From NCBI GenBank assembly GCA_015055945.1, contig SVHH01000003.1, positions 124,001 to 188,000 of the forward strand: a stretch of DNA of 64,000 nucleotides. Reading direction: 5' to 3'. Positions 56,422-64,000 of this stretch are shown here, one piece after another (the first letter of the stretch is position 1; the number at the start of each line of letters is the position of its first letter). Below the pieces are notes generated by a model. The model was not told where the DNA came from. It ran no database searches and worked only from the letters and a program-made list of their open reading frames with translations. Source of the DNA: Clostridiales bacterium (GTDB lineage Bacteria > Bacillota > Clostridia > Christensenellales > Borkfalkiaceae). The position numbers were made by a program, and so were the translations under genes.

Positions 56422-56657
56422 TTCCTTTTGTTAAATAAAATTTAGCATAAAATGCCACTTTTGATATAAAATACGGCAAAAATTAAACATTTTTACAGTT
56501 TACATGTTTTTAAAATTTAGGGGTGAATTTTAAAATTTTACATAATATTTTACAAGTTTAACACTTAAATTAAAAAACATGTCTACCAATTATCGCACAA
56601 AAAAACGATCATACCCTTTATATTATTTTTAGAAAAATTTTTTTGTGAAAGATTAAC
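56422..56657. other. AT-rich intergenic DNA with an imperfect inverted repeat
   Basis: No gene was seen between the two divergent promoters. ACATGTTTTTAAAATTTAG (56502-56520) and TTAAATTAAAAAACATGT (56565-56582) are imperfect inverted copies bounding 81 bases. The stretch is too AT-rich to judge by eye; it could be a tiny relict element or chance. Confidence 0.35.
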
Positions 56658-56686
56658 TTTACAAAAATTTTCATAAATGGTAAAAT
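56658..56686 (+). promoter_or_regulatory. Promoter of the nucleosidase gene
   Basis: TTTACA (56658-56663) and TAAAAT (56681-56686), 17 bases apart, 27 bases before the ATG. Confidence 0.65.
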
Positions 56687-56713
56687 ATATTTATAAAATT
56701 TTTGGAGAATATT

Positions 56714-57382
56714 ATGGTTGGTATTGTTGTTGCACTTTACTCTGAAGCAGAAAAATTATTAACAAGAGTTGAAAACTTAAAAGAAATTACTATGGCGGAT
56801 AAAAAGGCTTATTTTTGCAAATTAAATGGTAAAGATACTATTATTGCTATAAGCGGTATAGGTAAAGTAAACGCTGCAATTACCACCCAACTTCTTATTG
56901 ATAAGTATTCACCCGATTTCATCTTAAACTTCGGCACTTGCGGCGGCACAAATAAAAGCGTTGAAATTCTTAAATATTACGTTGTTACAAAGTGTGCGCA
57001 GTTTGACTTTGATCTTCGCGAACTTGACGGCGTTCCACTTGGTTATATTCAAGATTACGACACCGTTTTCTTCCCCACGTACACGCGTGGGCTTGAAACT
57101 CTTGAAAAAAGTGTTTTGGCTAGTTCAGATAGATTTACTGATAATCAAATTGATATCGACAATATCAACGAAATGGGTGCAAGCATTAGAGATATGGAAG
57201 GCGGTGCAATCGCACAAACTTGCACGGCTAACAATATTCCATTAGTTATGATTAAAGGTATTTCAGACGTTGTTGGCAGCGGAACAGCACAAGAACAGTT
57301 CTATAGAAACCTTAAAACGGTTGGCGAAGGTTTCCCCGACGTTGTAATTAAAGCAATTGACGCAGTTTCAAAAACACTTTAA
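56714..57382 (+). CDS. 5'-methylthioadenosine/S-adenosylhomocysteine nucleosidase-like protein
   Basis: A 222-residue PNP-fold nucleosidase that would release adenine from MTA or SAH. Marks are VGIVVALYSEAEKLL at the start, SGIGKVNAAITTQLLID, NFGTCGG, RDMEGGAIAQTC with the ribose-binding Glu, and the catalytic Asp in KGISDVVGS. The track begins at a TTG (56702); the ATG at 56714 has GGAG before it. It is followed after four bases by the AlkD-like gene, probably one transcript. Confidence 0.85.
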   Translation: MVGIVVALYSEAEKLLTRVENLKEITMADKKAYFCKLNGKDTIIAISGIGKVNAAITTQLLIDKYSPDFILNFGTCGGTNKSVEILKYYVVTKCAQFDFDLRELDGVPLGYIQDYDTVFFPTYTRGLETLEKSVLASSDRFTDNQIDIDNINEMGASIRDMEGGAIAQTCTANNIPLVMIKGISDVVGSGTAQEQFYRNLKTVGEGFPDVVIKAIDAVSKTL

Positions 57383-57386
57383 AATA

Positions 57387-58079
57387 ATGAACGAATTAAC
57401 TAAACTTTTACTTGAAAATCAAGACCTATCTTACCGTGAATTTCACTCAAAACTTATCCCAGACAATACTCATCCTATTATAGGCGTTAGAGTTCCTGTT
57501 ATAAAATCAATAGCAAAATCCGCCCTAAAAAATCTTCCGACCCAAACTTTAGATTTTATTAGTGAAACACATACTTTTTACGATGAGTTTATGTTACACG
57601 CACTGATAATAAACACCTTATTTTTAGACGTTAATAAAACGTTTATTGAAGTAGAAAAGTTCTTGCCGCAAGTTGACAACTGGGCAGTGTGCGACAGTTT
57701 TGTTTCTTCATTAAAAATTATAAATAAGCACCCCGAATTCGTACTAGAAAAGGTTAAAGATTACTTAAAATCTTCTCGCCCCTACACCGTTAGATTTGGC
57801 GTTGTGGTATTACTTAATTACTTTCTCGATAAGAACTTTAGCGAAGAAGTTTTAAGCCTTGTAAGCGAAAGATGTGGCGAACATTTTTATGTGGATATGG
57901 CAATTGCTTGGCTGTTTAGCGTGGCACTTGTTAAACAATACGATTTTGCTTTGCCCTATTTATTAAACGATAAATTAACAAAATTTGTTCACAATAAAGC
58001 AATTCAAAAGGCTATTGAGAGTTATAGAATTGATAAAGATACAAAAGAATATTTAAAAACCTTAAAAAGAAAGGCTTAA
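57387..58079 (+). CDS. DNA alkylation repair protein, AlkD-like
   Basis: A 230-residue HEAT-repeat protein of the DNA alkylation repair family, whose AlkD member removes 3- and 7-alkylpurines without base flipping. Recognisable stretches are GVRVPVIKSIAKSAL, FYDEFMLHALIIN, VDNWAVCDSFVSSL and YTVRFGVVVLLNYFLD. The track starts at a TTG inside the nucleosidase gene; the ATG at 57387, four bases behind its stop, is preferred although the ribosome binding site is weak. A close palindromic terminator follows. Confidence 0.85.
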   Translation: MNELTKLLLENQDLSYREFHSKLIPDNTHPIIGVRVPVIKSIAKSALKNLPTQTLDFISETHTFYDEFMLHALIINTLFLDVNKTFIEVEKFLPQVDNWAVCDSFVSSLKIINKHPEFVLEKVKDYLKSSRPYTVRFGVVVLLNYFLDKNFSEEVLSLVSERCGEHFYVDMAIAWLFSVALVKQYDFALPYLLNDKLTKFVHNKAIQKAIESYRIDKDTKEYLKTLKRKA

Positions 58080-58099
58080 AGCGTTTGCTTTAAGCCTTT
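58071..58099. terminator. Terminator overlapping the AlkD-like stop codon
   Basis: AAGGCTTAAAGC-GTTT-GCTTTAAGCCTT, a perfect 12-bp stem with T run, placed between two convergent genes. Confidence 0.9.
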
Positions 58100-58102
58100 T
58101 TA

Positions 58103-58720
58103 TTATTTATAAAAGTTTGTCTTTATATGTACTTGTTCTTCGGGTTGTTTTACACCTAATTCTTTACCAGCGTTTATACATTTAATCATATAAGCCATAT
58201 TTTCGCCTAAAATGCGCATTGTTTGCATGCCTTCAACGTCGCTTTCCGCTTGCTCACCGTTGCTACCAAACACCATATTCCAGTATTGAGAAGTTACAAC
58301 CGGCATATTGCTAATCATAAAGTATTTATTTATAATATCAAGTGTTGCCGTCGTTCCAGCCCTACGCGCAACTGCAACCGCAGCGGCGGGCTTAAATGCA
58401 AATGATTTCTTTGCAAAAAATACTTTATCTAAAAATGATTTAAGCGTACCGTTAAGCCCTGCGTAATATACTGGACTTCCAACGATTAAACCGTCCGATT
58501 GTTCTATCTTTTCAATTACTTCATTAACAAAGTCATCTTTAATACACTTATGAGTGTTTGTGCAAGCACAACACACGGTGCAAGCGGCGGTATCTCTATT
58601 CCCCACGCAAACAATTTCCGTTTCAACTCCGTTTTCATTTAATGATTTTGCTACTTCACTTAAAGCTGAATAAGTTGTTCCATTTTCATGCGGACTTCCG
58701 TTAAGTAATAATACTTTCAT
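58103..58720 (-). CDS. NADPH-dependent FMN reductase family flavoprotein
   Basis: A 205-residue flavodoxin-fold protein. The FMN phosphate loop is LLNGSPHENGTTYSAL and a second flavin motif is IVGSPVYYAGLNGTLKSFLDKV. A cysteine cluster CTVCCACTNTHKC at residues 47-59 resembles the iron-sulfur flavoprotein group, so it may also hold a cluster. Substrate unknown; such proteins reduce flavins, quinones or serve in redox stress. No promoter fits between its start and the tRNA terminator, so it may depend on read-through from the tRNA-Thr promoter. Confidence 0.85.
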   Translation of the reverse strand: MKVLLLNGSPHENGTTYSALSEVAKSLNENGVETEIVCVGNRDTAACTVCCACTNTHKCIKDDFVNEVIEKIEQSDGLIVGSPVYYAGLNGTLKSFLDKVFFAKKSFAFKPAAAVAVARRAGTTATLDIINKYFMISNMPVVTSQYWNMVFGSNGEQAESDVEGMQTMRILGENMAYMIKCINAGKELGVKQPEEQVHIKTNFYK

Positions 58721-58747
58721 AACACACCCCGTAATTTCTAAAAAAAT

Positions 58748-58772
58748 AACCCTTGCCGTTTAGACAAGGGTT
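58748..58772 (-). terminator. Terminator downstream of tRNA-Thr
   Basis: AACCCTTG and CAAGGGTT form an 8-bp stem; the minus strand continues into ATTTTTTTAG. It begins three bases beyond the tRNA 3' end. Confidence 0.85.
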
Positions 58773-58774
58773 TT

Positions 58775-58850
58775 TGGAGCTGATAACCGGAATCGAACCG
58801 GTGACCTCATCCTTACCAAGGATGTGCTCTACCATCTGAGCCATATCAGC
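58775..58850 (-). tRNA. tRNA-Thr (anticodon GGT)
   Basis: The minus strand reads GCTGATATGGCTCAGATGG at the 5' end, an anticodon arm CATCC-TTGGTAA-GGATG with anticodon GGT, and a T arm CCGGTTCGATTCCGG. The acceptor stem GCTGATA/TATCAGC is perfect. The 3' end is followed by an encoded CCA, with T as discriminator base. Total 76 bases. Confidence 0.96.
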
Positions 58851-58878
58851 ATAAGCGTTATCTCTCAAACGCTTAACT

Positions 58879-58907
58879 ATTATATAAAATAAAAAAGTAT
58901 TTGTCAA
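58879..58907 (-). promoter_or_regulatory. Promoter of tRNA-Thr
   Basis: Minus-strand TTGACA (58907-58902) and TATAAT (58884-58879), 17 bases apart. The leader contains the pairing TAAGCGTT (58852-58859)/AACGCTTA (58868-58875) just before the mature tRNA. Confidence 0.88.
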
Positions 58908-58983
58908 TATAAAAACCCAGTTAAAAACAAAATTTTTATAAATTTTTACAATTTTTTTCTTTTTTGATAAAACTTTTATAAAA

Positions 58984-59015
58984 ACCGCCCGCCATAATCA
59001 AATATCACGGGCGGT
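58984..59015 (-). terminator. Terminator of gyrA
   Basis: ACCGCCCG (58984-58991) and CGGGCGGT (59008-59015) form an 8-bp stem with A- and T-rich flanks, 11 bases behind the gyrA stop. Confidence 0.9.
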
Positions 59016-59025
59016 TTTTGGTTAA

Positions 59026-61527
59026 TTATTCATCAACGATATCTTCTACGTCTTCTTCTGCTTCACTCTTAGGTGAAATTGCTATCTTAGAAACGGTTGA
59101 ATCGTCAATTCTCATAATTCTTACGCCTTGAGTATCCCTACCGATAGTGCTGATTTCCGCAGCAGCAACTCTAATAATAGTGCCGTTGCTGGTTATAATC
59201 ATAATATCTTCTTCGCTAGATACAAGTTTAAGGTTTACAAGTTTACCAGTCTTATCGTTAAATACGCCCGCCTTAACGCCCTTACCGCCACGGATTTGCA
59301 ATCTATAATCATCAATAGTCGTGCGCTTACCGTAACCGTTTTCAGTCATAGTAATTACTTCATAGCCGTCTTTAATGATTGACATATCTACAACGTAATC
59401 ACCGTCGTTTAAGGTCATACTCTTAACACCTTGAGTATCTCTTCCCATCGGGCGAACGTCTTTTTCACTAAATCTAATACACTTACCTTCGCGTGATGCC
59501 ATTAAGATATCGTCTTCACCGTTAGAGAGTTGAACTGAAATAAGTTCATCCCCTTCAACGATGCTTATTGCAATCTTACCACCACGACGAATATTAGCAA
59601 ATTCTTCTAAAGAAGTCTTCTTAATTAAGCCGTTCTTAGTTGCAAGTACGATATAGCCTTGAGCATCCGCCTTAACTTGAATCATTGCGCGAACTTTTTC
59701 ATTATCGCCAAGTTGGATTACGTTTACAATCGCCCTACCCCTTGCAGTTCTAGTACCAACAGGGATATTATAACCTTTAATGCTGTAAACCTTACCCTTG
59801 TCGGTAAAGAACAAGATATCATCATGAGTTGATGCAATAAACATATTATCAACGAAGTCTTCTTCTTTAGGTTTATGTGCGGTAACACCTTTGCCGCCGC
59901 GGCGCTGAGTTCTATATTCCGATACGGGAACGCGTTTAACGTAACCAAAGTGAGTTAAACTTACCACGATATCTTCAACAGGGATCATATCCGCTTCATC
60001 AATATCACCGTAATCGTAAGAAAGTTCCGTCTTTCTGGGAGAAGGATATCTATCCTTAATTTCTTCCATATCAGCCCTAATAATAGCCTTAACACGCGAT
60101 TCGTTGGCAAGGATATCTTTAAGGTCTTTAATAGTGTTATCGAGTTCGATAAGTTCTTCTTGAAGTTTTTCTACTTCCATACTGGTCAAGCGTTGCAATC
60201 TCATTTCCAAAATTGCGTTTGCTTGCTTATCGGTAAGCACGAATTCTTCCATCAAAGACACACAAGCGGTGTTTTTATCCGCCGATCTTCTAATGATTTC
60301 AATAACTTTATCAATATTTGCAAGTGCGATTACTAAGCCCTTAACGATATGTTCACGCTCTTCTGTCTTTGCTAAGTCGTATTTAGTGCGGCGAACGATA
60401 ACGTCTTCTTGGTGAGCAATATAATGCTCTAAAATTTCTTTTAAGCCTAAAACCTTAGGTTCACCGTCAACGAGTGCAAGCAAGATTATACCGTCTTTAA
60501 CTTGCAAGTTAGTATGTTTATATAAAGTGTTGAGAACAACTTGTGCGTTAGCGTCCTTCTTGAGTTCGATAACGATTCTAAGTCCGTGTCTATCAGATTC
60601 GTCACGAACGTCGCTAATGCCTTCAATTTTCTTATCTTTAACAAGGTCAGCAATACTCTTGATAAGCATAGCCTTGTTTACTTGGTACGGAAGTTCGGTT
60701 GCAACAATTCTTTCTCTAGTACCGTTGTTAAATTCTTGAATTTCACACTTTGCACGGAGAATGAAGCCGCCCTTACCCGTTCTATAAGCCTGTCTAATGC
60801 CCGCTCTGCCCATCAAAACACCGCCGGTGGGATAATCAGGCGCGGGAATATATTCCATAAGTTCTTCAACGGTAATTTCGGGGTTATCCATAAGCGCGAT
60901 ACAACCGTTGATACATTCCGCTAAATTGTGGGGCGGAATATTCGTTGCCATACCAACCGCAATACCGTCCGCACCGTTAACTAAGATGTTAGGAATTCTT
61001 GACGGTAAAACAACCGGCTGCATTTCCGTATCGTCAAAGTTAGGATAGAAATCAACGGTGTTTTTATCAATTTCTCTAAGCATTTCGTTAGAGAGTTTAG
61101 ATAGTCTTGCTTCGGTATATCTATAAGCCGCTGCTTTATCGCCGTCCACTGAACCGAAGTTGCCGTGACCGTCAACGAGCGGGAAATTAATAGCAAAATC
61201 TTGCGCTAAACGAACGAGCGCGTCGTAAACTGAACTGTCACCGTGCGGGTGGTATTTACCTAAAACTTCACCGACGATTTTAGCGCATTTTTTGTAACCC
61301 TTGTCGGAAGTTAAGCCCATATCGTGCATAGCATATAAAATACGTCTATGAACGGGCTTCATACCGTCGCGAACGTCAGGGATAGCACGAGATACGTTAA
61401 CCGCCATTGCGTAAGCAATAAAGGATTTTTTTACTTCGTTATTGACTTCAACGTTGATAAGTTTGGTCTTTTCAAGCGTCGCTTTAAATTCAGCAGAAAG
61501 TTCTGCGCTGATATCTTTTTTAGCCAT
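59026..61527 (-). CDS. gyrA: DNA gyrase subunit A
   Basis: An 833-residue DNA-cleaving subunit of gyrase. The active-site tyrosine lies in AAAYRYTEARL. The quinolone-resistance region reads HPHGDSSVYDALVRLAQ, with Ser and Asp kept at the positions equivalent to E. coli 83 and 87. The gyrase-specific GyrA box QRRGGKG is present, so this is gyrase and not ParC. The C-terminal beta-pinwheel repeats follow and the tail is acidic (EEDVEDIVDE). It lies 18 bases behind gyrB in one operon. Confidence 0.98.
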   Translation of the reverse strand: MAKKDISAELSAEFKATLEKTKLINVEVNNEVKKSFIAYAMAVNVSRAIPDVRDGMKPVHRRILYAMHDMGLTSDKGYKKCAKIVGEVLGKYHPHGDSSVYDALVRLAQDFAINFPLVDGHGNFGSVDGDKAAAYRYTEARLSKLSNEMLREIDKNTVDFYPNFDDTEMQPVVLPSRIPNILVNGADGIAVGMATNIPPHNLAECINGCIALMDNPEITVEELMEYIPAPDYPTGGVLMGRAGIRQAYRTGKGGFILRAKCEIQEFNNGTRERIVATELPYQVNKAMLIKSIADLVKDKKIEGISDVRDESDRHGLRIVIELKKDANAQVVLNTLYKHTNLQVKDGIILLALVDGEPKVLGLKEILEHYIAHQEDVIVRRTKYDLAKTEEREHIVKGLVIALANIDKVIEIIRRSADKNTACVSLMEEFVLTDKQANAILEMRLQRLTSMEVEKLQEELIELDNTIKDLKDILANESRVKAIIRADMEEIKDRYPSPRKTELSYDYGDIDEADMIPVEDIVVSLTHFGYVKRVPVSEYRTQRRGGKGVTAHKPKEEDFVDNMFIASTHDDILFFTDKGKVYSIKGYNIPVGTRTARGRAIVNVIQLGDNEKVRAMIQVKADAQGYIVLATKNGLIKKTSLEEFANIRRGGKIAISIVEGDELISVQLSNGEDDILMASREGKCIRFSEKDVRPMGRDTQGVKSMTLNDGDYVVDMSIIKDGYEVITMTENGYGKRTTIDDYRLQIRGGKGVKAGVFNDKTGKLVNLKLVSSEEDIMIITSNGTIIRVAAAEISTIGRDTQGVRIMRIDDSTVSKIAISPKSEAEEDVEDIVDE

Positions 61528-61545
61528 AATTTTTCTCCTTTATTT

Positions 61546-63534
<1,989 letters not shown>

Positions 63535-63654
63535 TTAAAACTATTTATAGTTTTAAAGGGGGTTTTTTCACTAATTTTCGACTATTTTTTCATAAATGAA
63601 TATTTTAAGTAAATTTACACAAGATAATAGTGCAAATCTAAAGGAGAAAATTAC

Positions 63655-63801
63655 GTGAAAAATTGCAAAAAATGCAGCGCAAAAATGGACGGAATTTATA
63701 AAGAATGCCCCAACTGTGGCTACAGCGTTTGTGAAGAATGCGCCGACAAAACTTATAGCATTTGCCCTAACTGTTATAACGATTTGGATTTAAAAAATTA
63801 A
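63655..63801 (+). CDS. Small four-CxxC zinc-ribbon-like protein, GTG start
   Basis: A 48-residue protein too short for the ORF track. It starts with GTG, eight bases behind a strong AAAGGAG site, and reads MKNCKKCSAKMDGIYKECPN at the start. Four CxxC pairs (Cys4/7, 18/21, 26/29, 37/40) could bind two zinc ions, in a double zinc-ribbon or treble-clef arrangement. It is ended by a strong terminator that overlaps its stop. The function is not known; small zinc proteins of this type may bind nucleic acid or protein partners. It is divergent from gyrB. No clear promoter was found. Confidence 0.8.
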   Translation: MKNCKKCSAKMDGIYKECPNCGYSVCEECADKTYSICPNCYNDLDLKN

Positions 63802-63821
63802 AAGAGCCGATCGGCTCTTTT
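63800..63821. terminator. Bidirectional terminator between the zinc protein and pnuC-like gene
   Basis: AAAAGAGCCGA/TCGGCTCTTTT, a perfect palindrome covering both stop codons. Confidence 0.9.
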
Positions 63822-64000
63822 TATTTATTTGTACCTTGCTCTACTTCACGCATTTTCCACCTTATAAAACCGTATAGGTCGTTTATTAAAAACATTAAAA
63901 AACAAGCGACCATTGCTAGGCAAGTTAAATTTTGAAAACTTGCAATAGACCATAGAACAATTAAAACTATATCGTTTAGCGCAAACCCAATCGCATAAAA
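63821..64000 (-). CDS. Membrane protein, probable PnuC nicotinamide-nucleoside transporter (5' part outside window)
   Basis: The minus strand from the right edge is open for 59 codons to a TAA at 63821-63823. It encodes two membrane helices (DIVLIVLWSIASF, CLAMVACFLMFLI) and the ending NDLYGFIRWKMREVEQG. The NDxYGFIxW ending resembles the C-terminus of PnuC transporters, which take up nicotinamide riboside. The identification rests on this short end only. It would fit the nicotinate salvage gene nearby. Confidence 0.6.
   Translation of the reverse strand, partial: FYAIGFALNDIVLIVLWSIASFQNLTCLAMVACFLMFLINDLYGFIRWKMREVEQGTNK

Overview
The window looks like chromosomal DNA of a low-GC, spore-forming anaerobic member of the Clostridia, plausibly a gut lineage. 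The evidence is a spoIVA gene with a sigma-E-type promoter, an oxygen-sensitive indolepyruvate:ferredoxin oxidoreductase, a GlgC/GlgD glycogen operon, a T-box riboswitch, very AT-rich intergenic DNA and strong AGGAGG-type ribosome binding sites. The family or genus cannot be fixed from sequence reading alone. Both edge genes are cut by the window: an MgtC-like gene at the left and a probable PnuC gene at the right.

Layout, left to right. 1-1.4 kb: mgtC fragment and an intact IS200-type insertion sequence. 1.4-4.5 kb: sodium:amino-acid symporter, Mrp Fe-S carrier and soluble pyrophosphatase. 4.5-13.5 kb: one long minus-strand operon (SSS symporter, PaaK, IorA, IorB, PaaK, double-ACT protein, metal-dependent hydrolase, aminotransferase) that reads as an aromatic amino acid fermentation cassette. 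13.6-19.1 kb: hexuronate genes uxaA, uxaB, kdgK and kdgA around a divergent AraC regulator. 19.1-26.5 kb: leuS, a CtpE-like P-type ATPase, acpP, and a stand-alone trpB under a tryptophan T-box. 26.5-38 kb: glycogen operon pgi-glgB-glgC-glgD-glgA-glgP-amylase, with a YihX-like phosphatase gene divergent from it. 38.8-44.1 kb: valS and an ABC importer. 44.1-46.6 kb: a zinc/cadmium-type efflux ATPase with its ArsR-type sensor. 46.6-54.2 kb: spoIVA, plsY, der, pyrR, rluD-type, lspA, a coiled-coil gene and nicotinate phosphoribosyltransferase. 54.3-58.7 kb: glmM with an acetyltransferase-only GlmU, then MTA/SAH nucleosidase, AlkD-like and flavin reductase genes. 58.7-64 kb: tRNA-Thr(GGT), gyrA, gyrB, a 48-residue four-CxxC protein and pnuC.

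How the genes work together. The aromatic cassette would transaminate aromatic amino acids, oxidatively decarboxylate the aryl pyruvates to aryl-acetyl-CoA with ferredoxin reduction, and possibly recover ATP through the CoA ligases. The hexuronate genes take tagaturonate to pyruvate and glyceraldehyde-3-phosphate; the first enzyme (UxaC) is not in the window. The glycogen operon links fructose-6-phosphate to glycogen synthesis and breakdown. No CRISPR array, prophage, restriction or other defence system was seen. The items most worth a second look are the aromatic operon, the T-box-controlled stand-alone trpB, the GlmU without a uridylyltransferase domain, the IS200 leader that would hide its own ribosome binding site in read-through transcripts, and a small dyad (TTATGTCTAACATAA) recurring near terminators.

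Many ORF-track starts are non-ATG extensions. Where a good ribosome binding site or promoter argued for it, starts were moved inward (mrp, iorB, the SSS symporter, uxaB, the ABC permease, spoIVA, the rluD-type gene, the glmU-like gene, the MTA/SAH nucleosidase and the AlkD-like gene).
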